20,348 bases of DNA from CAZMFZ01 sp046152935 (GCA_046152935.1 JBJXGB010000119.1:1-20348), one strand, 5' to 3'. Shown: positions 1-7,773, counted from the first letter of the stretch. Translations and numbers: made by a program. The notes: a model not told the origin generated them from the letters alone.

Positions 1-165
1 AAATAAGTGCAGGCGTGCTATTCCCACTAAAGTTCTTATTAACAGGAGGTTACAAGTCGGTAAGACCAAAATAATTACTGGTTTTCGCCAAATTATAAGG
101 TTTACAGATAAGTTAAAAGCTTACAAATTAATTGTTGAATTTAGTAATAATAGTAACACCCAAAT

Positions 166-447
166 ATGTGCTTAGTTTGTGCAAAAATTATTTTTTCCAA
201 CCCAGCACAATGGAAGCCAAAAGCAGTAGATAATAGATTTTTGGATGATGCTGGTGCTACAAATTGTTTATTTCCAATCAACGTGGCTAGGCAGCTACAA
301 GTTGTTGCCATTTATACCAAAATAGCAGTGACATTGGCTGGAAGCATCCGATCTTTAACTTAGCTTGAGATCGTAAAAGTAAGTTTCGACCATGTTAGAC
401 ATTTCTTGGCAGAGCTAAGAGATAGCAAATTGGCTACTGTATCTTAA
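166..447 (+). pseudogene. Remnant of a small clan AA aspartic protease
   Basis: The frame reads 65 residues from the ATG at 166 to a TAG at 361. It then continues in the same frame with family-like sequence to a TAA at 445. The start (CLVCAKIIFSNPAQ) and the segment FLDDAGATNCLFP..VARQLQ match, position for position, what I remember of a 120-130 residue clan AA aspartic protease common in Bacteroidota (xLVYAKIxLSNP, then ALVDTGAxxLCIPxxVAxQL). The catalytic Asp-Thr-Gly is Asp-Ala-Gly here. After the TAG, VKVSF....HFLAEL.DSKLA still resembles the family's second half. The premature stop, altered active site and weak C-terminus point to a decayed gene. Assignment to the family is from memory; the stop codon and the DAG are seen directly. 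A short functional product of 65 residues is unlikely but cannot be excluded. Confidence 0.55.
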
Positions 448-467
448 GACCATTGCTGAGTCTCCAT

Positions 468-932
468 TTATTTTAGGCCAATGACTGTTCCAAAAAAATA
501 CAGGCTCACATTTATTAAAATACTCCAAAAAATGGCCGATGCAAGCATGTACAGCCATATTTTATAAATGGGTTCGCCAAAAGACACCACCAATGCCGTG
601 CCTCCAATGGGAGTAAACAGAATGGGAGTAAGTGCTGCCACGCCTATTATTCCATATTTATTCCAGATTGTTACCACTTTTCTGTTGCGTTTTGTAAATA
701 TCAACTTCTTTTTCTTTTGAAATCGGCTAATGACCGTGGTACGAAACCAGGTGCCAGAAGTAGAAACGATGAGTACGCTCAGCATCATTCCCAAAATGGT
801 GAGAAAAATGTTTTCAAAAAGCGATAAACGCAAGGCAAAGCCTGCCAATGGCCCACCTACAAACTTGAGCATACTCAAAAGCATCACTGAGAGCCATTTA
901 TAAAGGTTTTCAAACAAGATGGTATTAATCAT
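468..932 (-). CDS. Small integral membrane protein, function unknown
   Basis: A 154-residue protein if started at the ATG at 932; a TTG two codons upstream (938) is possible but less likely. There are about four hydrophobic segments: two near the N-terminus (LLSMLKFVGGPLAGFAL and IFLTILGMMLSVLIV), one around GIIGVAALTPILFTPIGGTAL, and one at the C-terminus (WLYMLASAIFWSILINVSLYFF). A basic cytoplasmic loop (FQKKKKLIFTKRNRK) lies in the middle. The Pro/Gly-rich third segment recalls small export or DedA-like membrane proteins, but I cannot place it in a family. It lies 49 bases after the SDR gene on the same strand and may be cotranscribed. A TATCATTTG box sits 3 bases before the ATG at 932, the same placement as at three other starts here, which supports this start over the TTG. 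Confidence 0.72.
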   Translation of the reverse strand: MINTILFENLYKWLSVMLLSMLKFVGGPLAGFALRLSLFENIFLTILGMMLSVLIVSTSGTWFRTTVISRFQKKKKLIFTKRNRKVVTIWNKYGIIGVAALTPILFTPIGGTALVVSFGEPIYKIWLYMLASAIFWSILINVSLYFFGTVIGLK

Positions 933-981
933 TTGCAAATGATAAAAGATGGAGTTGTTGAAAGCATTGTTTTTGATTGCT

Positions 982-1950
982 TCATTTTAAAATTTCGTTG
1001 CAAGTCCATTTAATAGTTTCATTCAATGGACGGTAGCTGAAATTGAAAGCTTTTTTAAACTTTTGATTGCTGTAGCGAAAATTGCTCGATGAAATTACAA
1101 TCGTTTCTCTATTAATGAATCTTTTTTTAAGATAAAATGGAAAAAATAATTTTAAAAGGTAATACGCTACCAATGCCAAAGGCTTTGAAAGTTGTAGCGA
1201 AGGCGGTCTTTTGCCGAAGCCAACAGCAATTTGAGTGAAAAAATCTTTGTAGCTAATATGGTGGCCGTTGATAATATATCTTTCTTGCATAGTATTTGAT
1301 TTCAGTAATAAATAAGCGGCATCGGCTACATCTCGCACATCTACCACATTTACAAAGCCTGACGGATAAAATTGAATGCCCTCATGTATATTTTTAAAGA
1401 TTTTGGTGCTACTTTTGTTCCAGTTGCCTGGCCCAAGCACAATAGATGGATTCAACATGCTGGCATTCAGACCTTCTTCTGTGCCACGCCAAACTTCTAA
1501 TTCAGCACCATATTTCGATTTTGCATAAGCAGAATTGAGATCAGATTCTACCCAAAGGGTATTTTCATCTGTAATATCTATTTTTGGGTCTCTTCCAATG
1601 GCAGCAATCGAGCTTAAATACACCAATTGACGAACCTGCATTTTGAGACAAGTGTTTACAATATTTTTTGTGCCTTCTACATTCACCTTGAACATAGTGT
1701 CGATTCCTGCTTCGCCAAAAGAGACGATGGCAGCACAATGAATAAGTTTTTCAATGCCTTCGCAAGCTTTTTCTAGCAATGGAATGTCTAAAATATCGCC
1801 CTCAAAAATTTCTATTGTGTCTATTAAATTGGCTATCAATGATAAATCTGCATTTTTTCTGGCAAGAATGCGTATTTGCTCGCCTTGTTCAACACATTTG
1901 CGAACAATAAAACTGCCAATCAAGCCATTTGCACCTGTAATTAAAATCAT
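982..1950 (-). CDS. NAD(P)-dependent extended SDR (epimerase/dehydratase family)
   Basis: A 322-residue cytosolic oxidoreductase of the extended short-chain dehydrogenase family. The N-terminal Rossmann fold carries GANGLIG (residues 6-12). The region D52 followed by HCAAIVSFGE (71-80) is the usual cofactor and substrate wall, S113/S114 lie at the catalytic serine position, and Y142-x3-K146 is the catalytic pair. NPSIVLGPGNW follows, as in dihydroflavonol-4-reductase and sterol-dehydrogenase-like members. The C-terminal part has a hydrophobic stretch (LALVAYYLLKLFFPFYL) that may contact the membrane, also seen in some 3-beta-hydroxysteroid dehydrogenase-like members. The length is normal. The substrate cannot be read from sequence. 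It begins 79 bases after the repeat-protein gene ends, with no clear terminator between them, so it may share that transcript. I saw no convincing promoter box directly before its start. Confidence 0.88.
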   Translation of the reverse strand: MILITGANGLIGSFIVRKCVEQGEQIRILARKNADLSLIANLIDTIEIFEGDILDIPLLEKACEGIEKLIHCAAIVSFGEAGIDTMFKVNVEGTKNIVNTCLKMQVRQLVYLSSIAAIGRDPKIDITDENTLWVESDLNSAYAKSKYGAELEVWRGTEEGLNASMLNPSIVLGPGNWNKSSTKIFKNIHEGIQFYPSGFVNVVDVRDVADAAYLLLKSNTMQERYIINGHHISYKDFFTQIAVGFGKRPPSLQLSKPLALVAYYLLKLFFPFYLKKRFINRETIVISSSNFRYSNQKFKKAFNFSYRPLNETIKWTCNEILK

Positions 1951-2029
1951 TGAAATCGATTGGATGTTGTTTTTGAAGATGTAAAAAATTCAACTTAATT
2001 AATTGAAAATAAGCTATTTGAATAAGTTA

Positions 2030-4423
2030 TTATTCGCTTTTCTCATTCGTTATCTTTTTCTCTTCTTTATCAAGTTGGTTTGAAAAGCCTGCATCTCCTT
2101 CTCGGGTTTTCGATTCCCAAATTTGGTATTCGCGCTCATCGTAGCGTGGCCTTGGGGCTTCTTTTTGCATGTATTTAGGGTCTTCACGGTCGCGGTGATG
2201 GCGAGATTTTTTCAAAAGTTGTTTCCTCAATTTTTCTTTTGCTTCGATCGATTTGCTATCTTTTGCTTCGATGTACACTGCACTTGGGTGATTACTGCGG
2301 GTTCGCTTTGTTACAATCATATCTCCCTCATAACCAGTGGCTTTTCGAGATTTTTCTCTTAAAGTAGATTTTTTCTTTTCAAGACTGACCGTAAGAATAT
2401 CACCAGTATTGCTGTATATTTCTTTATCTAAGGCTTTCATTTTATCAGTGTTCTTTTTCAAAATATCGTAGTCGATTTTTCCTCTATAATCTTCGATCTT
2501 TTTATTTTGGTCTTTCCATCGATTTCTCATTACCATATACGAACCGATGATATCACCCGTGTTTTTGGCAATTTCGGCTTCTTTTTGTTTCCTCAAATTT
2601 TCGCGATCTTTCAAGATATCATAATTATAAGTGCCTTTGTAGTCACGAACTTTTACAGCATTGTCTTTTTCGTTTTGTCTCATCTTTTCATATCCACCCA
2701 AAATATCACCTTGATTGCTACCCATTTCTCTGTCAAGTGCTTTTTCGTGGGCAGCTCTATCTGCTAAAATATCATACTTGTAGGTGCCTTTGTAATCACG
2801 TACTTTTATGGCATTTTTCTTTTCAGTTTCTTTCATATTTTGATAAGCACCTGCCAAATCGCCTACATTAGAACTCATTTCTTTGCTCAAATTTTTTCGA
2901 TTTTCTCGAATTTCTGAAAGTTTTGCGTAATTTATTTCGCCTCTGTATCCACCTGCTTGCTTGCCCTTAGAGTCTTGCAAATGCTCACGACTGCCTCTTA
3001 TGCTTTCGTCTACATCGCCCGAGCTAGTGGATGAAAAGTCGGGTTGCCCAGTGCTGCGCGGCTCAAGGTCGCCTTCATGTTGGGTCATTATGGTAATATC
3101 GTTTCTCGATTTTGGATTTACAGGAATTACTAATGAGGTTGATAATTCGTTGCGACTTCCAGTGCTTTTGGGCTCATAATCACCTTGGTAATTTGTGATA
3201 ATCGTGATATCGTTTCTCGATTTTGGATTTACCGGAATTACTAATGAGGTTGATAATTCGTTGCGACTTCCCGTACTTTTAGGCTCATAATCACCTTGGT
3301 GATTTGTGATAATGGTGATATCGTTTCTCGATTTTGGATTTACAGGAATTACTAATGAGGTTGATAATTCGTTGCGACTTCCGGTGCTTTTAGGCTCATA
3401 ATCACCCTGGTGATTTGTGATAATGGTGATATCGTATCTCGATTTTGGATTTACCGGAATTACCATTGAGGTAGAGGAATTATTTGGAATTCCTTCGCTT
3501 CTCGGCTCTAGACTGCCTTGATAGCCAGTCGATTCGGCACTTTTTTCTCGTCTTTCATTCACAGGCACTCCCGAAACGGCAATGCCGCCTCTTTTAGCCT
3601 CCTCTCTTGGCGGTTTGATATTGTATTGTTTTTCAAGCAATTCTTGGCCCGTAGCCTTTTGGCTAACGCTCGATTTTTCTTTCAGTTTTTGTTTTTGATT
3701 TACTTGCTTTTCGGGTGCTGTGATGCCATAGCTTATATCGTCATTTGGTGAAGGCGGGCTCGGGAAAGCATTCAGATTGGCAGTATTTGATTCTTGCGAT
3801 TTTTGAGCGATAGTTTTCTTTGTACTCTTGGGTTTTTGTGGGCTTGAAATAATTTTCTGTGCATCGTTCGATTGCTGCTCTACTATATAATCTGGCGTGC
3901 CTGTGGCTTGGTTTTGCTCTGCAGATTTGGCACTTCGTTGCGAAGATGGAATGCCACCTTTCAAATTTCCACCGGCTTTTGCTTCTTTTCTAGGGCTTTT
4001 GATATTGTTTGAATTCAACATTTTATCATCGCCAACTGCTCCCGAATTAATAGCAGATTTCTCTTTTCTGATTTGCTTGTCGTTTTTTACATCTTGCGGA
4101 GCAGAAATGCCGTAGCTAGTAGCATCGTTGGGCGAGGGTGGGCTAGGGAAAGCATTGGTGCGAGCTGTATTTGCCTCTTTTGATTTTTTGGCAAAAAGTT
4201 TCTTTTTATTTTTTTTCTTTTTTGGTGTGGAAATGCTTTGTTGAGCTTGATTTGTTTGCTGATTTACCACATAATCTGGCGTGCCTGTGGCTTGATTTTG
4301 CTCGGTCGATTTTGAAAAACCAGCTTTGGGCGGTTTCAATGTTTTGGCTGTTTGCGAATATGCAACCAAGAAAATGCTAAAAAATGTTAGGCAGAGAATA
4401 ATATGTAGAATGTTGTTTTTCAA
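2030..4423 (-). CDS. Large secreted repeat protein with conserved Bacteroidota C-terminal domain, function unknown
   Basis: 797 residues. A signal peptide (residues 1 to about 24, core ILCLTFFSIFLVAYS-Q) suggests export. Three gap-free repeat blocks follow: two units of 128 residues (38-165, 166-293) with landmarks QNQATGTPDY, NAFPSPPSPND and SYGI.AP; four units of 37 residues (302-449) with GDYEPKSTGS and STSLVIPVNPKSR; and four units of about 51 residues (493-697) with Y(K/R)G at the start and N.GD(I/L) in the middle. The last hundred residues (YEGDMIV, NHPSAVY, EAKEKLRKQ, EDPKYM, PRYDEREYQIW) match a C-terminal module I remember from uncharacterised Cytophagales proteins. The protein is very rich in Lys, Ser, Asn and charged residues, so much of it is probably disordered. 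It starts 4 bases after the lipoprotein gene, so the two are almost certainly cotranscribed. No enzyme domain or type IX sorting domain is visible. A structural or envelope-binding role is inference. Confidence 0.9.
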   Translation of the reverse strand: MKNNILHIILCLTFFSIFLVAYSQTAKTLKPPKAGFSKSTEQNQATGTPDYVVNQQTNQAQQSISTPKKKKNKKKLFAKKSKEANTARTNAFPSPPSPNDATSYGISAPQDVKNDKQIRKEKSAINSGAVGDDKMLNSNNIKSPRKEAKAGGNLKGGIPSSQRSAKSAEQNQATGTPDYIVEQQSNDAQKIISSPQKPKSTKKTIAQKSQESNTANLNAFPSPPSPNDDISYGITAPEKQVNQKQKLKEKSSVSQKATGQELLEKQYNIKPPREEAKRGGIAVSGVPVNERREKSAESTGYQGSLEPRSEGIPNNSSTSMVIPVNPKSRYDITIITNHQGDYEPKSTGSRNELSTSLVIPVNPKSRNDITIITNHQGDYEPKSTGSRNELSTSLVIPVNPKSRNDITIITNYQGDYEPKSTGSRNELSTSLVIPVNPKSRNDITIMTQHEGDLEPRSTGQPDFSSTSSGDVDESIRGSREHLQDSKGKQAGGYRGEINYAKLSEIRENRKNLSKEMSSNVGDLAGAYQNMKETEKKNAIKVRDYKGTYKYDILADRAAHEKALDREMGSNQGDILGGYEKMRQNEKDNAVKVRDYKGTYNYDILKDRENLRKQKEAEIAKNTGDIIGSYMVMRNRWKDQNKKIEDYRGKIDYDILKKNTDKMKALDKEIYSNTGDILTVSLEKKKSTLREKSRKATGYEGDMIVTKRTRSNHPSAVYIEAKDSKSIEAKEKLRKQLLKKSRHHRDREDPKYMQKEAPRPRYDEREYQIWESKTREGDAGFSNQLDKEEKKITNEKSE
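2333..2947 (-). repeat. Four diverged 153-bp (51-codon) coding repeats
   Basis: Residues 493-543, 544-594, 595-645 and 646-697 of the repeat protein. Each begins Y(R/K)G followed by a Tyr or Asn-Tyr, continues with a charged helical stretch, and has a Gly-Asp-hydrophobic turn near position 30 (NVGDL, NQGDI, NTGDI, NTGDI). The units are diverged but collinear; the last has one extra residue. The pattern predicts alternating charged helices and G-D turns. Confidence 0.82.
3077..3520 (-). repeat. Four near-identical 111-bp (37-codon) tandem repeats
   Basis: Residues 302-449 of the repeat protein are four 37-residue units, followed by a truncated fifth (EGDLEPRSTG, then divergence). The two middle units differ at only about six of 111 bases by eye, and the first-transcribed unit (residues 302-338) is the most diverged. 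The period is a multiple of three and no unit carries an indel. Near identity at synonymous positions implies recent duplication or gene conversion. Confidence 0.92.
3545..4312 (-). repeat. Two 384-bp (128-codon) coding repeats
   Basis: Residues 38-165 and 166-293 of the repeat protein align without gaps. TGTPDY recurs at 46-51 and 174-179, FPSPPSPND at 92-100 and 220-228, EAK.GG at 147-152 and 275-280. The copies are clearly diverged, so this duplication is older than the 111-bp repeats downstream. A third copy begins at residue 294 (KSAEST) but soon turns into the 37-residue repeat. Confidence 0.85.
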
Positions 4424-4427
4424 TCGT

Positions 4428-4664
4428 TTAAAATATTCTTGCGTTACTTTTTCTATCGTATAAATTTTTACTTTTTTTCTTCACTATTAAGCCAGTTTTC
4501 TTGTCTTTATTGTGTCTGTAACCACCAGAAAATTGGCCAGTAGAGTCTATTTGGATACCTGGATGGCTACTGTATGCTGGACAAGGATATTGCTTTGTGC
4601 TGCACGATAGCAAGCATAGAATCAAAAATAGTAAGCCTGCTAGCAAATAATACTTGAGAGTCAT
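4428..4664 (-). CDS. Small lipoprotein paired with the repeat protein
   Basis: 78 residues. A hydrophobic signal (YYLLAGLLFLILCLLSC) ends in a clear lipobox, L18-L19-S20-C21, so the mature protein would be about 58 residues anchored by the lipidated Cys21. The mature part carries CPAY shortly after the anchor, then DSTGQFSGGY and a strongly basic tail (KDKKTGLIVKKKSKNLYDRK). Small Bacteroidota lipoproteins with a CPAY motif are familiar to me as uncharacterised proteins. It lies 12 bases after the E1 gene and 4 bases before the repeat-protein gene, with which it must work or at least be expressed. A minus-7 box at 4669-4676 could give the pair its own leaderless transcript independent of E1. 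The function is unknown. Confidence 0.85.
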   Translation of the reverse strand: MTLKYYLLAGLLFLILCLLSCSTKQYPCPAYSSHPGIQIDSTGQFSGGYRHNKDKKTGLIVKKKSKNLYDRKSNARIF

Positions 4665-4668
4665 TGAA

Positions 4669-4676
4669 CAAATTTA
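4669..4676 (-). promoter_or_regulatory. TAAATTTG minus-7 box 4 bases before the lipoprotein start
   Basis: On the minus strand TAAATTTG fits the Bacteroidota TAnnTTTG consensus. It is followed by TTCA and then the ATG at 4664, and it directly abuts the E1 stop codon. A start of transcription a few bases downstream would fall at or near the ATG. I found no TTG at the usual minus-33 distance, so this is a half-site only. Confidence 0.45.
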
Positions 4677-6653
4677 CTAAAAATTTACCAAATCGTTGAT
4701 TTTCTGTTTCAATCTGGCTTTTGCCAAAAAGTTTTCTTCTAAAGTAGCGGCAAAAGGCACAGGAGTATCGAGGCTGCCAACCCGCATGACAGGAGCATCG
4801 AGATTTGAGAATAGTTTTTCACCAATAAAAGCAGCAATTTCAGCACTGATGCTGCCAGTAATGGTATCTTCATTCAAAACCAAAGCTTTGCCAGTTTTTC
4901 TAACTGAGCTTTCAACTGTTTCTTTATCCCAAGGTAAAAGAGTGCAAAGATCGACTACTTCTGCATCTATTTTCAATTCTTCAATAACCTCTAAAGCCCA
5001 AATTACGCCATATCCGTAGGTAATGATAGTTAAATCATTGCCTACTTTGGCTATTTTCGCTTTACCAATTTCTAAGGTGTAATATGTATCTGGCACCTCA
5101 TTTTTTACAGTACGATACATTGCCTTGTGCTCAAAAAACAACACAGGATTTGGGTCTTCGATACTTGCACAAAGCAAGCCTTTGGCATCAAAAGCATTAG
5201 ATGGATACACGATTTTAAGCCCTGGCACGTGAAAAAACCAAGCTTCTAGCGATTGCGAATGAAATGGACCGCCACCCGTGCCTGCTCCCGTTGGCATACG
5301 AACCACCACATCAGCGTTCTGACCCCATCTGTAATGAGATTTTGCCAAATTATTTACGATTTGGTTCAATCCGCAAGTTACAAAATCGGCAAATTGCATT
5401 TCCACCACACTTTTGAAGCCTTTTATCGACAAACCTAAGGCCGAACCCAATACTGCAGATTCGCATAAAGGTGTATTTCGTACACGATCGCTTCCAAATC
5501 TACTCAAAAAGCCTTCCGTAACTTTAAATACTCCACCATAGCCTGCAATGTCTTGCCCCATCAGCACGAGATTTTCGTATTTTTCCATGCTTTGCAGTAA
5601 GCCTTCTGAAATGGCATCGATAAATCGCTTTTCAGTAGTTTCTGATAAATCTGGTACATTAAGGTTGGGTTCAAAAGACGCGTAAATATCATTAAATTCT
5701 TCAATTTCATCCGCAAATGGCAATGGCTCTGCCAACACTTTCTCTACTGCCGCATCTATTTCTACTTCAAATTCAGATTTGAAAGCATCGATTTGTGCCA
5801 CTTCCAGAATAAAATTCTCAACTAAATATTTTTCGTAATTTTCAAGTGGGTCTTTCGAGGACCATTTTTCTAACAGATCTGTAGGTACGTATTTATTGCC
5901 AGAGGCTTCTTCGTGGCCACGCATTCTAAAAGTGAGCATTTCCACCAATACTGGTCTGGGATTTGCCCTCATACTTTTTGCCAATTGGGAAATGGTGTCG
6001 TACACTTCGAGTACATTATTTCCATCTAGTTGCAAAGCATCCATGCCATAGCCGGGTGCTTTATCTATAATATTATCGCATTTGAATTGCTCAGATTTTG
6101 GAGTAGAAAGTGCGTAGCCATTATTCTCTACGATAAATAAAATAGGTAAATTCCACACAGAAGCCAAATTTAAAGCCTCATGAAAATCGCCCTCGCTTGT
6201 GGCTCCATCGCCACAGAAAGCTACAGAGATTTTGCTTTCACCTTTGATGAGATGCCCCAGTGCAACACCTTCAGCTACAGGTAAATGGGCAGCCATGTGG
6301 GAAATCATAGCACCAATTTTGTATTCAGAAGAGCCAAAATGAAATGAGCGTTCTCTGCCTTTTGAAAAGCCAGTATTCTTACCTTGCCATTGTGCAAATA
6401 GTCGCTCGAACGGAATGGCTCTGGCAGTAAACACACCCAAATTGCGATGCGAAGGGAAAAGCCATTCTTCACCCTCAACCGCCAACGCAACACCTACCGA
6501 AATAGCCTCTTGTCCGTACGCAGAAAACCATTTGCTTATCTTACTTTGTCGCAGTAAAACCAGCATTTTTTCTTCAATCATGCGAGGCTTCAACAGACCT
6601 TTATACAGATTGATAAGGGTTTCGTCTGAGTAATTTTTTCGGTTAAAGTTCAT
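4677..6653 (-). CDS. 2-oxoacid dehydrogenase E1, fused alpha and beta subunits
   Basis: A 658-residue thiamine-diphosphate enzyme that decarboxylates a 2-oxoacid and passes the acyl group to the lipoyl arm of an E2 in the cytoplasm. The alpha half (about 1-325) has GQEA (47-50), SHRN (68-71), and the thiamine diphosphate motif GDG (148-150) with NN at 177-178, exactly 26 residues later. The beta half begins near residue 335 (MGQDIAGYGGVFKVT, then CESAVLGSALG, RMPTGAGTGGGPFHSQS, VYPSNA) and ends in a normal transketolase C-terminal domain. The alpha-beta fusion is typical of Bacteroidota enzymes usually named branched-chain or pyruvate-type; sequence alone does not fix the substrate. No matching E2 or E3 gene is adjacent. 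The odhB product 9 kb away belongs to the 2-oxoglutarate complex and is not the expected partner. A TA-N3-TTTG variant box lies at 6676-6684 upstream. Confidence 0.93.
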   Translation of the reverse strand: MNFNRKNYSDETLINLYKGLLKPRMIEEKMLVLLRQSKISKWFSAYGQEAISVGVALAVEGEEWLFPSHRNLGVFTARAIPFERLFAQWQGKNTGFSKGRERSFHFGSSEYKIGAMISHMAAHLPVAEGVALGHLIKGESKISVAFCGDGATSEGDFHEALNLASVWNLPILFIVENNGYALSTPKSEQFKCDNIIDKAPGYGMDALQLDGNNVLEVYDTISQLAKSMRANPRPVLVEMLTFRMRGHEEASGNKYVPTDLLEKWSSKDPLENYEKYLVENFILEVAQIDAFKSEFEVEIDAAVEKVLAEPLPFADEIEEFNDIYASFEPNLNVPDLSETTEKRFIDAISEGLLQSMEKYENLVLMGQDIAGYGGVFKVTEGFLSRFGSDRVRNTPLCESAVLGSALGLSIKGFKSVVEMQFADFVTCGLNQIVNNLAKSHYRWGQNADVVVRMPTGAGTGGGPFHSQSLEAWFFHVPGLKIVYPSNAFDAKGLLCASIEDPNPVLFFEHKAMYRTVKNEVPDTYYTLEIGKAKIAKVGNDLTIITYGYGVIWALEVIEELKIDAEVVDLCTLLPWDKETVESSVRKTGKALVLNEDTITGSISAEIAAFIGEKLFSNLDAPVMRVGSLDTPVPFAATLEENFLAKARLKQKINDLVNF

Positions 6654-6780
6654 AAATAAACATGACTATTGCGTACAAAAGCTATTCTGGAATGAAGTGC
6701 GTTTCTTCTTCATGATAATCTAAATACAATGAACGCAAATCCTAAATGTAAAAGTAGTGAACTTCCATTAATCAATTTAT

Positions 6781-6788
6781 TAATTTTG
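6781..6788 (+). promoter_or_regulatory. TAATTTTG minus-7 box 4 bases before the glycosyltransferase GTG start
   Basis: TAATTTTG matches TAnnTTTG and is followed by CATC and the GTG at 6793. It supports the GTG as the true start and a leaderless or nearly leaderless mRNA. No TTG is present at the usual minus-33 position. Confidence 0.48.
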
Positions 6789-6792
6789 CATC

Positions 6793-7773
6793 GTGAAAAA
6801 TATTAAATCGATAATTATTAGTAGAACAGACAACTTGGGTGATGTGGTACTCACGCTCCCGCTTTGTGGTATTTTAAAAGAGGCGTTTCCAAGTGTAAAG
6901 ATCATATTTATTGGCAAAGCTTACACCAAGCCATTGATACAACTTTGTGCATTCGTAGATGAGTTTATCGACCGAGAAGATATTATCTCTGGAAAAACAA
7001 AACTCTATGCCGATGCCATTGTGAATGTATTTCCCGATGAACCCGTGGCTGTGGCGGCCTTTAAGGCTGGAGTGGGTGTAAGAATTGGAACTTCGCACCG
7101 TTGGTTTCACTGGTTTACTTGCAATCGATTGGTAAATTTTACCAGAAGAAAATCAGATCTACACGAAAGCCAGTTGAATATAAAGCTTTTGAAACCTTTG
7201 GGCATTAACACTACTTTTGAATTGGCTGGGCTTGAAAAATACTACGGCTTTGAGCATATTTTTAAAAAGGAGACAAATCAAAAGATCAGAATCATTCTCC
7301 ATCCAAAATCGAAAGGAAGTGCGAGGGAATGGAAACTTGAAAATTACTTTCAACTAGCAAACCAACTAGATCAAAACAGGTTTGAAATATACGTAACTGG
7401 CACAAAAGCAGAAGGTGAAAAAATATGGAGCGAAATGCCTAATTTTTTCCAAGATTCACCTGCTATCGATGTAACTGGTAAGTTTTCTTTGGCCGAATTG
7501 CTGGTGTTTATTCAAAGTACAGACGTGCTAATAGCCTGTAGCACAGGCCCATTGCACATTGCAGCAGCGTTTGGCAAATTGGCTATTGGCTTTTTCCCTT
7601 CGGTAGTGCCGATGCACGCTGGCAGATGGAAACCCATTGGCGAAAATGTAAAAATATTTGCCTTAGAAAAATATTGCATCGATTGTAAGCACATCCATAA
7701 TTGTGCTTGCATCAATAGTTTTGAGGCAAAAGAAGTAGTAGATTATATTTCTGAATCACTGATTTTGAGATGA
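6793..7773 (+). CDS. Glycosyltransferase family 9 (heptosyltransferase-like)
   Basis: 326 residues, starting at GTG. The N-terminal Rossmann-like domain has RTDNLGDVVLTLP (residues 11-23), the hallmark of family 9 (ADP-heptose:LPS heptosyltransferase-type) enzymes, which add a sugar to lipopolysaccharide core at the inner face of the inner membrane. The second domain has LHPKSKG...EWKLENYFQLA and VTGKFSLAELLVFIQ, then the nucleotide-sugar site CSTGPLHIAAAFG, all expected for GT-B family 9. Length is normal. The C-terminus has a C-x2-C-x5-C-x-C cluster (Cys 295, 298, 304, 306) that may bind a metal or form disulfides. The gene starts divergently from E1 and overlaps the 3' end of clpB by 31 bases. 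Sugar donor and acceptor cannot be told from sequence; no other LPS gene is adjacent. Confidence 0.9.
   Translation: MKNIKSIIISRTDNLGDVVLTLPLCGILKEAFPSVKIIFIGKAYTKPLIQLCAFVDEFIDREDIISGKTKLYADAIVNVFPDEPVAVAAFKAGVGVRIGTSHRWFHWFTCNRLVNFTRRKSDLHESQLNIKLLKPLGINTTFELAGLEKYYGFEHIFKKETNQKIRIILHPKSKGSAREWKLENYFQLANQLDQNRFEIYVTGTKAEGEKIWSEMPNFFQDSPAIDVTGKFSLAELLVFIQSTDVLIACSTGPLHIAAAFGKLAIGFFPSVVPMHAGRWKPIGENVKIFALEKYCIDCKHIHNCACINSFEAKEVVDYISESLILR

Noticed and set aside
1..165. A Shine-Dalgarno-like AGGAGGT at about 45-51.
   Set aside because: No start codon with a sensible reading frame follows at the right distance, and such sites are rarely used in this phylum.
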